From: Thermoplasmata archaeon | GTDB taxonomy: Archaea; Thermoplasmatota; Thermoplasmata; Thermoplasmatales; Thermoplasmataceae | Direction of reading: 5' to 3' | DNA: 64,000 bases | Assembly (NCBI GenBank): GCA_021794355.1 | Contig: JAJYRA010000072.1 | Span: 30,964-94,963, forward strand | In this document: piece after piece, positions 44,701 to 58,230 of the stretch | Position numbering within the stretch: position 1 is the stretch's first letter | Layout of the letters: the number at the start of each line of letters is the position of its first letter | Notes under the pieces: generated by a model | Told to the model about the DNA's origin: nothing | The model's database searches: none | The model's input: the letters and a program-made list of their open reading frames with translations, nothing else | Program-made: the position numbers and the translations under genes

Positions 44701-45370
44701 CATTCACGGAATCAGGAATAATACCAGACATTCTCATAAATCCCCATGCAATTCCCTCAAGAATGACCATAGGTCACATCCTTGAAATGATAGGAGGAAA
44801 GGCTGCCTCGATGAGAGGAAGTAATGTTGACGGTACAATCTTTAAGGGTGAGCCCGAAGAATCCCTCAGGGAAGAACTCTTGAAATATGGATTAACCTAT
44901 GATTGTACTGAAACAATGTACGATGGGATCACAGGCAAAAGACTGGAAGCTCAGATATTCACCGGAGTAATTTATTATCAAAAATTGCACCATATGGTGG
45001 CAGGAAAATTCCATGCAAGATCAAGAGGTCCTGTGCAGATACTCACAAGGCAACCAACGGAAGGACGGTCCAGACAGGGAGGATTGAGATTTGGAGAAAT
45101 GGAAAGAGATACACTCATAGCCCACGGGGCAGCCATGGTTATAAAAGACAGGCTTTTAGACCAGAGTGACGGGACAATCCTTTATGTCTGCGGTAACCAA
45201 TCCTGTGGTCATATTGCAATTATGGATAGGAGAAAAGGAACCCTTAGATGTCCAGTCTGTGGGAACACAGGAAATATCCATCCCGTTGAAACAAGTTATG
45301 CCTTCAAACTCATGAGGGATGAACTCATGTCAATGGGTGTAATGATGAGATTAATACTGGGTGATTTAAA

Positions 45371-45374
<4 letters not shown>
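41772..45374 (+). CDS. rpoB: RNA polymerase subunit B (unsplit Rpo2)
   Basis: 1200 residues in one frame, so B is not divided into B'' and B' as in methanogens and halophiles. Seen are the hybrid-binding segment [18 protein letters not shown], the zinc site [34 protein letters not shown], and the C-terminal zinc ribbon CGNQSCG..RCPVCG. It forms half of the active-site cleft. Overlaps rpoA1 by 4 nt. Confidence 0.97.
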
Positions 45375-49665
<4,291 letters not shown>

Positions 49666-49667
49666 AC

Positions 49668-50111
49668 TTGGCATCCAAGGGAATAGTCATAGACAACAGA
49701 ATAATTGAGTACCGAGCACTTTTTGAGAAGGTTACCAGGGGTGTGCAGGCTGAAGAATGCATGGAGAATGAGGACATGGTGATCTTCATCGTGGGAGAGA
49801 GAAGAATGGCAGAGATGTTTAAGAGAAATCAGAATGTCATTTTGAATCTCAGGGAAAAGATCAACAAGCACATTCTTGTAGCAGAATATTCCAGGGACCT
49901 CCTAACATTCATCAGGAATTTATATTTCAGGTTCGGAGTGAAGGAGATAGAAATAGCCTGGAAGCAGGGTTCGGTGGATGTGCAGGTTGGTGTGGATATA
50001 GGGGAAGTTGGTAAGGCCATAGGTAAGGAAGGAAGAAATATCAAGCTTATGAAAGAAATCGTTTCAAGATTCTATGAAGTTAAGAACTTTGGAATAAAAC
50101 AACCCGCCTAG
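49668..50111 (+). CDS. nusA: NusA-like KH-domain transcription factor
   Basis: 147 residues, the short archaeal NusA with two KH domains and no S1 part. EIAWKQGSVDVQVGVDIGEV and AIGKEGRNIKLMKEIV (GxxG loop) are typical. The start is TTG 49668, 8 nt after GGGTGA. It usually follows rpoA2 in archaea. The rps12-rps7-tef1 genes that often come next are not present. Confidence 0.9.
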   Translation: MASKGIVIDNRIIEYRALFEKVTRGVQAEECMENEDMVIFIVGERRMAEMFKRNQNVILNLREKINKHILVAEYSRDLLTFIRNLYFRFGVKEIEIAWKQGSVDVQVGVDIGEVGKAIGKEGRNIKLMKEIVSRFYEVKNFGIKQPA

Positions 50112-50205
50112 ACAAGAATTTTTATAATTCCCACATTTTATCCCTATTCGTTGTAAAAGTAAATATACGCTGATCACATAATAGAAGACACGATGAGAGG
50201 TAATA

Positions 50206-50535
50206 ATGCCATATAAACGTCCAGATAACAACGATGAAAATTTTACAAGGGTTATAGTACCCAATAAGAGGAAGGGGGAATTGTACGGTATAGTGGAAAA
50301 GCTATCCGGAGGTTCCCATCTGTCCGTAATGTGTGAAGATGGCTATACAAGAACGGCAAGAATCCCCGGGAAGATGAAGAAGAGGATGTGGATAAGGGAG
50401 AATGATCTTGTCATAGTAAAACCGTGGCAATTTCAAACCGAAAAGGCTGACATAGTTTATAGGTATACTCAAACACAGGCAAATTATTTGAGCAGAAACT
50501 CCGCTCTCCCGGAACTTATAAATATATTTAAATAG
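50206..50535 (+). CDS. Translation initiation factor aIF1A
   Basis: 109 residues with the OB fold of eIF1A: RVIVPNKRKGELYGIVEKL, then GYTRTARIPGKMKKRMWIRENDL and IVKPWQFQTEKADIVYRYT. It binds the A site of the small subunit during initiation. GAGAGGTAAT precedes the ATG. It starts a cluster with Rio1, a Dim2-like KH protein and initiator tRNA. Confidence 0.95.
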   Translation: MPYKRPDNNDENFTRVIVPNKRKGELYGIVEKLSGGSHLSVMCEDGYTRTARIPGKMKKRMWIRENDLVIVKPWQFQTEKADIVYRYTQTQANYLSRNSALPELINIFK

Positions 50536-50543
50536 AGCATGAA

Positions 50544-51305
50544 ATGGAAGATAGAAGCGCATTAAAACAACTGATTGATCGGGATGAATTTAATTTTAAT
50601 GATTTTATTGGGGAGAAAACCGAAGGTTTAGTTTTTGATAAAAGAACCCTAGATAACATTTACACACTGTTCAAGCAGTTCAATATAAAATATGTGGATT
50701 ATCCAATTTCCTCCGGGAAGGAATCCCTCGTTTTCAAGGTTGAAGGGGCCAAAAAGGGTATAGTTATGAAAATTTTCAAGACATCAACCCTCCGCTTTCA
50801 GCACATTAATGATTATATAGATGGCGATCCAAGATTTGCCAACCAGAGAAAATCAAGGGGGACACTTATCTATGTGTGGGCCAGAAAGGAATACGCAAAT
50901 CTTCTTGAATGCAGAAAGTTCAGGGTCAGGGTTCCGGAACCCCTTGCTGTTGTGAATAACATCATACTTATGAGTTACATTGGAGAACGAAGAACGCCGG
51001 CTAAGAAGTTAAAGGATATTGAAGAAAGCCAGTTGCAGGGGTACTTCAATTCTGCTATGATAGAATATGGAAAGATGGTGGAAAAGGCCAAACTGATCCA
51101 TGCTGATATGAGTGAATACAATGTATTATGCTACAGGAAGAGGTCATACATCATTGACATGGGGCAGGCAGTTTCATACAAGCATCCAAAGGCTAAGGAG
51201 TTTTTCACCAGAGATATGGTTAATATGAAATCCTTTGCAAAAAGGAATGAACTCACTTTAGATGAAATTGTGTTGCCAAAATTTCCGGGTGATACCAATG
51301 AGTGA
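50544..51305 (+). CDS. rio1: RIO1-type serine protein kinase
   Basis: 253 residues. ISSGKESLVFKVEG is the RIO1 nucleotide-binding loop, MKIFKTS carries the Lys, LIHADMSEYNVLC is the catalytic loop (Asp), and IIDMGQAVSYKHPKA is the metal-binding segment. Rio1 acts in late maturation of the small ribosomal subunit. Follows aIF1A by 8 nt and overlaps the KH gene by 8 nt. Confidence 0.94.
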   Translation: MEDRSALKQLIDRDEFNFNDFIGEKTEGLVFDKRTLDNIYTLFKQFNIKYVDYPISSGKESLVFKVEGAKKGIVMKIFKTSTLRFQHINDYIDGDPRFANQRKSRGTLIYVWARKEYANLLECRKFRVRVPEPLAVVNNIILMSYIGERRTPAKKLKDIEESQLQGYFNSAMIEYGKMVEKAKLIHADMSEYNVLCYRKRSYIIDMGQAVSYKHPKAKEFFTRDMVNMKSFAKRNELTLDEIVLPKFPGDTNE

Positions 51306-51876
51306 AGATGAAAAAGTTAGTACAAATTCAACGAACATAAGAATTCCCCGTGACAGGATAGGGGCACTTGTGGGAAGGGAAGGTAAAACAAAGAGCGAAA
51401 TTGAAGAGATTTCGGGTTGTAAGTTAGATATAGATTCCCAGCAGGGGGATGTATTGATCATATCTGGAGGAGTCACAGATGCCCTTAAGATTGTTTCAAC
51501 CGCCGAGGTGGTTAAGGCCATTGGCAGGGGATTCAGTCCAGAGAGGGCAATTTATCTTTATAATGACGGATACCAGCTTGTTGTAATTTCCCTCAGGGAG
51601 TTTGCGCATAAAGGATCAAACAGGATAAACGAAATAAAGGGAAGAATAATTGGACGGCAGGGAAAAACGAGGCAGATCGTTGAAGACATCACCGATTGTT
51701 TTGTGTGTGTTTATGGGGATACAGTCTCAATTATAGGTGATTATATTTCCATGAGATACGCCCTTCAGGCAGTTCAGATGATTATTGAAGGGAAAAAACA
51801 GAGAACAGTTTACACATTTCTGGAATCCAGGGCCAAAGAGTTAAAGGCTGAAAGGATCAGCGAAGCATTCCGTTGA
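51298..51876 (+). CDS. KH-domain protein of the Dim2/Pno1 type
   Basis: 192 residues from ATG 51298. Two KH-like units: RIPRDRIGALVGREGKTKSEIE and GRIIGRQGKTRQIVEDITDCF with the GxxG loops, then SMRYALQAVQMIIEG. This is the archaeal Dim2/Pno1 protein that binds the 3' end of pre-16S rRNA. Adjacent Rio1 acts in the same process. Frames starting at 51262 are rejected as they lie deep in rio1. Confidence 0.9.
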   Translation: MSEDEKVSTNSTNIRIPRDRIGALVGREGKTKSEIEEISGCKLDIDSQQGDVLIISGGVTDALKIVSTAEVVKAIGRGFSPERAIYLYNDGYQLVVISLREFAHKGSNRINEIKGRIIGRQGKTRQIVEDITDCFVCVYGDTVSIIGDYISMRYALQAVQMIIEGKKQRTVYTFLESRAKELKAERISEAFR

Positions 51877-52014
51877 AGAACCTTTGGCTTTAATTTCCCA
51901 TTAAAAACAAAAGAATACTGTTTCTCCATTGGGCAAAACCGGGGACATCTGTTTTCTTCTAAAACGCTGAATCCTTTGATAAGATATATATCTCAATAAT
52001 AAATAGGGGAAGGA
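51877..52014 (+). promoter_or_regulatory. Promoter region of initiator tRNA
   Basis: The TATA-like ATATATAT at about 51984-51991 lies 24-31 nt before the tRNA, the standard archaeal distance. The rest is AT-rich spacer. Confidence 0.55.
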
Positions 52015-52089
52015 AGCGGGGTGGGGTAGTTAGGAAATCCCGACGGGCTCATAACCCGTAGATCAATGGTTCAAATCCATTCCCCGCTA
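52015..52089 (+). tRNA. Initiator tRNA-Met (CAU)
   Basis: 75 nt. The acceptor AGCGGGG/CCCCGCT starts with the A1-U72 pair. The anticodon stem ACGGG/CCCGT has three G-C pairs around CTCATAA, the mark of initiators. The D arm is GTGGGGTAGTTAGG and the T arm GGTTCAAATCC. No CCA encoded (TTTTTAC follows). The last 19 bases are antisense to the hemD end. Confidence 0.95.
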
Positions 52090-52766
52090 TTTTTACATAT
52101 AATCTCCAGAATTTCCTCAATATTGTGCCCCTCTGTCTCCCTTATTCTTGAATATCCCAAATCCCGTAAGGTCTTAAGGGTTGGATTGCCCACAGGAAAG
52201 CAGGAAACATCTAAATATTTCCCACACGTTTCCTCCGTGAATATCTTCACCTCAAGGGATGATGTGAAAAGCAGTACAGTATGTGATGAATCGGAAATTT
52301 TTTCCCCTATACTGTCTGCCCTGTCCAAAACTTCATAATCGTAGAGGTAGAGATTTTTGGAAGTTACATGGTTTAACCTTAAAACTTCCTGAAGTACTTC
52401 AGAGTGAACCTTTCCCCTGGGTATCAGTACATTCTTTGAACCATTCTTAGCAATCCACAGGGCAAGGGAATGGGAATCTGGTGTTTGAGGCAAAATTGCG
52501 TGATATGAGTTCTTCTTAAGTTCATTCTCCGTGCTTCTACCAATGGCGTAAATTTTTTTATATTCCGGTATCTTGCCATAGGATTCCAAAAAACATTTAA
52601 CTCCCAGGGAACTTGTAAAAGCAATTCCATCATATTCGTCCAGGTTTAAATCCCCTACTTTGTGGAGTTTTTTCACCTTTACAAGGGGTATGTTTATAAT
52701 TTCTTCGCAGTTATGTTGCAGTGAAATGTTTTTTTCCGATGGCCTGAACGTAATAACTCTTATCAA
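52071..52766 (-). CDS. hemD: Uroporphyrinogen-III synthase
   Basis: 231 residues. The family is poorly conserved; visible are YDGIAFTSSLGVKCFLE, the hinge region KKIYAIGRSTENEL, and the C-terminal domain with VLLFTSSLEVKIF and CFPVGNPTLKTLRDLGY. It closes the tetrapyrrole ring. It lies directly after hemC with a 4-nt overlap. Its last six codons and stop lie within the complement of the initiator tRNA. Confidence 0.85.
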   Translation of the reverse strand: MIRVITFRPSEKNISLQHNCEEIINIPLVKVKKLHKVGDLNLDEYDGIAFTSSLGVKCFLESYGKIPEYKKIYAIGRSTENELKKNSYHAILPQTPDSHSLALWIAKNGSKNVLIPRGKVHSEVLQEVLRLNHVTSKNLYLYDYEVLDRADSIGEKISDSSHTVLLFTSSLEVKIFTEETCGKYLDVSCFPVGNPTLKTLRDLGYSRIRETEGHNIEEILEIICKNSGEWI

Positions 52767-53596
52767 TTCAGTATCTCCTTAATCTGCATGGCAAGGGTTT
52801 CTCCATCCTCCATACTTCTTATCCTTTTTTGCGTAGTAAAAGTCTGATCTTCCCCATTGATATCAATATACAGCATTTCATTTTCAGGATTATAAAATAT
52901 GCCGTTGGGTACAGAGCATCCCATGTCAAAAATTCTTGAAACACATCTTTCCATATCCCACCTTTTTCTTGCCATTGGTTCTTCAGTGCCCTTAATTTGC
53001 TGGATATGGGGTGAGTCTTTTCTTGCAACCACGGCAATAATGCCCTGGCAGGGTGCCGGAACAAAGACATTCTCAGGTAAAATCCCATATTCCCTCATGG
53101 GGTACATCCTTTTGACCGCGGCTTCCGATAATATGATGCCATCAAAATCCCCACTATCCAGCCTTTTAAGCCTGGTATCAATATTTCCCCTGAGATTTAA
53201 GGCCCTGCAATCCGGCATATATTTTTTAATCTGGTTTTCCCTTCTCGGTGATGATGTTCCGATCTTCTTTTCCCCTGATTCTACGGAATTTTCATTGAGC
53301 AAAATAACATCATGGTAATTGGTCCAGTCAAAAACAGAAACTATCTCAAGGTTTTCGTCAATGGAGGAAGGAAGATCCTTACCACTGTGAACTGCGCAAT
53401 CTATATTACCCTTAAGGACATTTTTATTAATCTCATTTACAAACAACCCCTGGCCACCTATGTCCCTAAGGGGGTTCTCCCTATCCATATCACCTGCACT
53501 TTTGATCTTAACTAATTCATGGTTACCCCCCAATCGGGAAATAAACATTTCAGTTTGAATTAACGCTAGCCTGCTCTCCCTTGTTCCTATTTTCAT
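52763..53596 (-). CDS. hemC: Porphobilinogen deaminase
   Basis: 277 residues with the start IGTRESRLALIQTE, VHSGKDLPSS with a catalytic Asp, RRENQIKKYMPDCRALNLRG and RIFDMGCSVPNG with the Cys that holds the dipyrromethane cofactor. Slightly shorter than the bacterial enzyme (about 310). It polymerises four porphobilinogens. The start overlaps the hemL end by 47 nt. Confidence 0.94.
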   Translation of the reverse strand: MKIGTRESRLALIQTEMFISRLGGNHELVKIKSAGDMDRENPLRDIGGQGLFVNEINKNVLKGNIDCAVHSGKDLPSSIDENLEIVSVFDWTNYHDVILLNENSVESGEKKIGTSSPRRENQIKKYMPDCRALNLRGNIDTRLKRLDSGDFDGIILSEAAVKRMYPMREYGILPENVFVPAPCQGIIAVVARKDSPHIQQIKGTEEPMARKRWDMERCVSRIFDMGCSVPNGIFYNPENEMLYIDINGEDQTFTTQKRIRSMEDGETLAMQIKEILN

Positions 53597-54887
53597 TCAT
53601 ATCAAACTCCAGTGTGTATACCATTTTAAACAGAGCCATTTCTACCTCTTCCGGTGTATGGGCCATTCCAATAAAGGATGCCTCAAACTGTCCCGGTGAA
53701 AAGTATATCCCATGATCCCTGGAATGGTTGAAGAATTTCATGAATTTATTTCTATCAGACCTCAAGGCGGATTTGTAATCAATAACGGGTCCATCATTGA
53801 AGAAAATTGTAAACATGTTGTACATCCGGTTTACCTGAACGCCCATGTCAGAAAAGCTCTTCAGCTTATCCTCCACCCATGAAGCCAGACCTATGGTATA
53901 CTCATAATCCCTGTCCTTTAAAAAATTAAGGGTCGCAATGCCAGAGGCAACGGTGAAGGGATTGGCACTGAACGTTCCAGACTGGTATACATCACCACTG
54001 GGGCTTATTTTATCTATGATTTCACCCCTGCCTCCAAAAAGGCCAACGGGCATGCCTCCACCTATTATCTTTCCCATAGTTGTGAGATCAGGCCTTATAT
54101 GAATCATATCCTGGTAGGCCCCAAAGTGGAACCTGAATCCAGTAATCACCTCATCAAAAATCAGTAAAGCTCCATATTCATCCGTAATTTCCCTTAAAAA
54201 CTCCAGAAAACCCCTTTCTGGTCCAATGACCCCCAGATTGCCCAGAACCGGTTCTGTTATTACGGCGGCAATCTGTTTTCCATGTTTTTTGAACAGATCC
54301 CTTATGGAATCCTGATTGTTAAAGTCTCCAACAAGTACAGTCCCCGATATTTCTTCTGGTATTCCAGGGCTGGATGGAGTACCAAAATTCAGGGCTCCAC
54401 TACCTGCATTAACCAGAACGTAATCATGGGAACCGTGAAATCCAGCGTTCATCTTGAGAATCAACTTTCTTCCTGTGAATGCCCGTGCAACCCTGATGGC
54501 GTGCATTGTTGCCTCCGTTCCAGAACTGGTAAACCTCATTCTTTCCATTGATGGGACGGACTTCTGAATGATCTCCCCAAGGATGATTTCATTTTCAGTT
54601 GGGACACCTTCCGGGATAGTATTATCAAGAAGATACATAATCTCCTCTGCAATTGTTGTGTTGGAATATCCCGCAAAATTAACACCGAAGCCCATGCAGA
54701 AGTCCAGGTATTCCTTGCCATCAACATCAAATATCCTTGATCCGGATGCTCTTGAAAAGTAGGTAGGATATGGGGGGTAAAATCTTACAGGAGAATTTAC
54801 ACCCCCTGGAAATAATTTTGAAGCTCTTTTAAAAAGTTCCTCTGAAGACATAGGGGTATATTTTCTCAGTGAATTTATGCTTTTCAT
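53550..54887 (-). CDS. hemL: Glutamate-1-semialdehyde 2,1-aminomutase
   Basis: 445 residues, PLP-dependent class III aminotransferase. LFPGGVNSPVRFYPPYPTYF at the start, FTSSGTEATMHAIRVARAFT, LLIFDEVITGFRFHFGAYQ and TTMGKIIGGGMPVGLFGG with the PLP Lys are typical. It makes 5-aminolevulinate in the C5 pathway. First gene of hemL-hemC-hemD; hemA and hemB are not here. Confidence 0.95.
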   Translation of the reverse strand: MKSINSLRKYTPMSSEELFKRASKLFPGGVNSPVRFYPPYPTYFSRASGSRIFDVDGKEYLDFCMGFGVNFAGYSNTTIAEEIMYLLDNTIPEGVPTENEIILGEIIQKSVPSMERMRFTSSGTEATMHAIRVARAFTGRKLILKMNAGFHGSHDYVLVNAGSGALNFGTPSSPGIPEEISGTVLVGDFNNQDSIRDLFKKHGKQIAAVITEPVLGNLGVIGPERGFLEFLREITDEYGALLIFDEVITGFRFHFGAYQDMIHIRPDLTTMGKIIGGGMPVGLFGGRGEIIDKISPSGDVYQSGTFSANPFTVASGIATLNFLKDRDYEYTIGLASWVEDKLKSFSDMGVQVNRMYNMFTIFFNDGPVIDYKSALRSDRNKFMKFFNHSRDHGIYFSPGQFEASFIGMAHTPEEVEMALFKMVYTLEFDMNENRNKGEQASVNSN

Positions 54888-54930
54888 TTTTGATCACTAA
54901 CTTTTAGAGACAGATTCAATATGGGAGTAT

Positions 54931-55920
54931 TTGAAAAATCTGGCGATGCAGGTCGACAACTCCGATGCTGATGTATTCATAAAAAAAGCCATCAAGGAAG
55001 GAAAACTGGTAAGGGGATTGAGGATAGTTCAGAAGGACGGTAAGGTATTCATCCCTGTTACTGAAAGGGTTGAATTCAGAGGAGCTGTCCCATGTTTCAC
55101 GGATTTTCAGTCACGGTATAAATCAAGCATTAACCGTGTTATAAGTGAAAACATCCATTCTGGCGAGGAGAAACCAAAATGGCAGAGGATCGGGGAAGCC
55201 ATAATTTTTAGCAGGAATTATGGGGGATTGGAAACAATTGCCAGAAACCTTGTTGAAAGCGGAATGGTAAAGCAGGTTTATGTAAATCATGGGAAAATTG
55301 ACGGAAAAATAAGAAAACCAACACTGCTTTTAGTGGCAGGAGAAGCTGGCGATACCATATACAGGGAGAATGGAGTCATTTTCCTTACAAATCCTGCAAA
55401 TTTGATGATGAGCAAGGGCAATATCGTGGAAAGAGGTCTTCCATCCATGGGAGATTTCCGTCCTGTAAGGGTGCTGGATATGTTCTCGGGAATAGGCTAC
55501 TTTTCGCTTCCCATGGCCAGGCTCAATTCAGTTAAAGTAGTTCAGTGCCTGGATATTAATGGGGAAGCCCTTGATTACCTCAGTAAAAGTGCCAGAATAA
55601 ACGGATTCCAGGAGAAAATAAGATGTAAAAATCTGGATTGCAGGCTTTTTAAAAGCAAGGAAAAATTTGATCTTGTTATCATGGGTAACTTCAAGTCCAA
55701 GGATTATCTTGCCTCCGGTTTGGGCCACGTGTCGGAAAACGGAAGAATTATTCTGCACCACCTGGAATTAAGTGAAAACAGGTATGAAAGTATTATGCAA
55801 ATAATGAAGACCGGGAGAATGCTTGGATATAACCTGATCCCCATGGATAGCCACGTGGTAAAATCATATTCACCCCACGTTTGGCATATGAGTTCCCTCT
55901 TCAGAGTCACATGGCATTAA
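54931..55920 (+). CDS. taw2: Taw2-like tRNA wybutosine aminocarboxypropyltransferase
   Basis: 329 residues from a TTG preceded by GGGAG; ATG 54946 is an alternative start. The C-terminal Rossmann domain has VLDMFSGIGYFSLPMARLNS (SAM site) and ends SHVVKSYSPHVWH, shared by Trm5 and Taw2. Where Trm5 has an N-x-P-P-type motif, this protein has LVIMGNFKSKDYL and GRIILHHLEL, which fits Taw2. Taw2 transfers the aminocarboxypropyl group of SAM to wyosine at tRNA-Phe G37. Trm5 is the alternative. Confidence 0.7.
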   Translation: MKNLAMQVDNSDADVFIKKAIKEGKLVRGLRIVQKDGKVFIPVTERVEFRGAVPCFTDFQSRYKSSINRVISENIHSGEEKPKWQRIGEAIIFSRNYGGLETIARNLVESGMVKQVYVNHGKIDGKIRKPTLLLVAGEAGDTIYRENGVIFLTNPANLMMSKGNIVERGLPSMGDFRPVRVLDMFSGIGYFSLPMARLNSVKVVQCLDINGEALDYLSKSARINGFQEKIRCKNLDCRLFKSKEKFDLVIMGNFKSKDYLASGLGHVSENGRIILHHLELSENRYESIMQIMKTGRMLGYNLIPMDSHVVKSYSPHVWHMSSLFRVTWH

Positions 55921-56038
55921 GCAGTTAATTCTCTAAGGAACAGTTAAAAAAATAAACATAAAAACAAAGCAAAGTTAGTTCTTTTCAATCCACAACAAGG
56001 TTTAAAACCACCGTTAACATAATGCATGGAAGGAAAAT

Positions 56039-56380
56039 ATGGCGGCAAGAAGAAAATATACTCCCAGAAAACCGGGTCAGAAAAATAATAGCAGGTATTA
56101 TGGGCATAATGATAGGAATGAGACTCCAAGACCAAAACGAGTTAAGAAATTAGATATGAGAAAAAGTGAGGAATTCAACTATATGCTTTCCAAGGCTGTG
56201 GAATCCCTGCCTGATAGTATCAGGGGATCCATAGCAGGAGGTATTTATTCCATTGCCTCCAGGCAAGGAATAACGGAAGCAAGGGACTTTGTAATAAAGA
56301 AGAAAGATGAGAGCGTAATAGATGAGGCCACACAGAAGCAGATATGGAATCTTTTGAATGACTACTCAACCTACAGATAG
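56039..56380 (+). CDS. Unrecognised basic 113-residue protein
   Basis: I do not recognise the family. The first 45 residues are very basic and polar (ARRKYTPRKPGQKNNSRYYG), probably disordered and nucleic-acid binding. The rest looks helical: SEEFNYMLSKAVESLPDSI and GIYSIASRQGITEARDFVI. Its end overlaps a DUF357 gene by 23 nt. It lies upstream of the uS13 operon. A DNA- or RNA-binding role is inference from charge. Confidence 0.6.
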   Translation: MAARRKYTPRKPGQKNNSRYYGHNDRNETPRPKRVKKLDMRKSEEFNYMLSKAVESLPDSIRGSIAGGIYSIASRQGITEARDFVIKKKDESVIDEATQKQIWNLLNDYSTYR

Positions 56381-56675
56381 GGATACGGGAATCCTGTTGA
56401 TAGAAAGGGTGAAAAGATACTTACAGATAGAGAGGGAAGCCCTGAAAGTACTTTCCATATGTGTCCCTGAAAACTCTTCCCTGTATGATTATGCAAGGAG
56501 TTCCATGGAAATGATTAAATCATACTATTCCGATGCAAATCACTTCCTTGAGCAGGGAGATTTTATAAATGCCCTATCATCACTGAATTATTCATACGGA
56601 TGGATAGACAGTGGTGTAAGATTGGGGATATTTAAAACAGATGGGGATTACAGGAAGTTTACATTCTACAAATAG
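56358..56675 (+). CDS. DUF357-family protein
   Basis: 105 residues. The helical pattern ERVKRYLQIEREALKVLSI, SMEMIKSYYSDANHFLEQGD and INALSSLNYSYGWIDSGVRLGIF is that of archaeal DUF357. Function unknown; the alpha-hairpin fold resembles HEPN-like helices. Overlaps the preceding gene by 23 nt. Confidence 0.8.
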   Translation: MTTQPTDRDTGILLIERVKRYLQIEREALKVLSICVPENSSLYDYARSSMEMIKSYYSDANHFLEQGDFINALSSLNYSYGWIDSGVRLGIFKTDGDYRKFTFYK

Positions 56676-56765
56676 GAAAACATTACAAAAAGAATATATA
56701 GATTTTAAAGATAGGGAGCAACCGCAAGGGATAACATTTAAGCATGTTAAAGGACTGGTGAATTA

Positions 56766-57230
56766 ATGCCTGATGAAAAAGAGAAAACTGATTTCCAATA
56801 CATCGTACGAATAGCAAGTATGGATCTGAATGGAGAAAAAGACGTAGTTCTGGCTCTGGCTGATCTAAAGGGAATAGGAATTAGATTGGCTGAGACCCTG
56901 ACAAAGAAGCTGGATATTGATGAAAGCATGAGATTGGGAGATTTAAGCGAAGATAAGATCGAAGAAATAAGGGATTATATAGAATCTCAGGAATATGAAG
57001 ATATCCCAAGATGGATGGTAAATAACAGGGCAGATCCCGTAACGGGTAGGGATATGAACCTGGTCGGAAACGATTTAAACGTGCAGATTCAGGATAATAT
57101 CAATTTATTGAAGAAGATTAGGTCCTACAGGGGTATAAGACATGAAACCCATCACAAGGTGAGGGGGCAGAGGACAAGAAGCAATGGTAGAAAAGGTCTC
57201 ACAGTGGGCGTTCAAAGAAAGAAGGAGTGA
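56766..57230 (+). CDS. rps13: Ribosomal protein uS13
   Basis: 154 residues. YIVRIASMDLNGEKDVVLALADLKGIG at the N-terminus and YRGIRHETHHKVRGQRTRSNGRKG at the basic C-terminus are typical. It lies at the head of the small subunit with uS19. First gene of the alpha-type operon uS13-uS4-uS11-rpoD. Confidence 0.96.
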   Translation: MPDEKEKTDFQYIVRIASMDLNGEKDVVLALADLKGIGIRLAETLTKKLDIDESMRLGDLSEDKIEEIRDYIESQEYEDIPRWMVNNRADPVTGRDMNLVGNDLNVQIQDNINLLKKIRSYRGIRHETHHKVRGQRTRSNGRKGLTVGVQRKKE

Positions 57231-57236
57231 TTAAAG

Positions 57237-57854
57237 ATGGGAGATCCAAAATTTCAAAAAAAGTTATACTCAACCCCGAGACATCCTTGGGAGAAAGAGA
57301 GAATAGATGAAGAGAGAAAGACAATCAACCTTTATGGTTTGAAGAACAAAAAAGAGTTGTGGAGAAGCCAGGCAACACTGGATACCATAAGGGCACAGGC
57401 AAGAGAGCTGCAGGCTAGGACAAGAAGAAATGATCCTCTTGCAATGAAGCAGTTAAACCTGTTGCTTTCAAGGTTGAATAGATACAAGATTTCCAGTTCC
57501 AATGCGTCACTGGATGATATTCTATCCCTGACAATAGAAAGCGTTCTTGAAAGAAGATTGCAGACCATAGTTTTCAGAAAGAATCTTGCAAAGACCGTAA
57601 AGCAGGCCAGGCAGATGATTACACATGGTCACATATTGCTAAATGGGAGAAGGGTCACGGTTCCCGGTTTGATGGTGGAAGCCATGGTCGAGGATTCCAT
57701 AGAATACAGTGAATTTTCTCCGTTCATTGATGACAAGCATCCAATACGGTTGGTAATTGCAGGGGAGCAAAAAGGGGTAGAAGAACAACCAGAGGAACAG
57801 CCGGAGGAACAACAGGATCAGGAAAGTTCAGAGGAGGTTAAAAAGAATGAATAA
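57237..57854 (+). CDS. rps4: Ribosomal protein uS4 with acidic tail
   Basis: 205 residues. S4 RNA-binding domain at about 105-160 with [20 protein letters not shown] and [17 protein letters not shown]. The first 40 residues follow the archaeal start ([13 protein letters not shown]). The last 25 residues are Glu/Gln-rich with PEEQ repeats, similar in character to the acidic tail of uL24. Overlaps rps11 by 8 nt. Confidence 0.96.
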   Translation: MGDPKFQKKLYSTPRHPWEKERIDEERKTINLYGLKNKKELWRSQATLDTIRAQARELQARTRRNDPLAMKQLNLLLSRLNRYKISSSNASLDDILSLTIESVLERRLQTIVFRKNLAKTVKQARQMITHGHILLNGRRVTVPGLMVEAMVEDSIEYSEFSPFIDDKHPIRLVIAGEQKGVEEQPEEQPEEQQDQESSEEVKKNE

Positions 57855-58230
57855 AACAGGGATAGCACATATATACTCATCACAGAATAATACCATAATC
57901 CTAGTAACGGATCAAACAGGTGCCGAGACACTGGCAAAGGCAACGGGAGGAATGGTGGTGAAGAATGATAGGGACGAGTCAAGCCCCTATGCGGCAATGA
58001 AAGCTGCTGATTTAATATCGGAAAAGCTGAAGGAAAAGGAAATTACCGATCTAGTTATTAAAGTAAGAGCACCAGGCGGGAACAGGTCAAAGATCCCAGG
58101 ACCGGGAGCACAATCAGCCATAAGGGCTCTATCAAGAGCTGGATTCAAGATCGTAAGAATTGAAGAGGTAACCCCAGTTCCCCATGATGGAACGAAGAAG
58201 AAAGGCGGAAAGAGGGGAAGGAGGGTTTAA
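57847..58230 (+). CDS. rps11: Ribosomal protein uS11
   Basis: 127 residues. [40 protein letters not shown] and [20 protein letters not shown] are typical for archaeal uS11. It is near the platform and mRNA exit. Overlaps rpoD by 1 nt. Confidence 0.97.
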   Translation: MNKTGIAHIYSSQNNTIILVTDQTGAETLAKATGGMVVKNDRDESSPYAAMKAADLISEKLKEKEITDLVIKVRAPGGNRSKIPGPGAQSAIRALSRAGFKIVRIEEVTPVPHDGTKKKGGKRGRRV

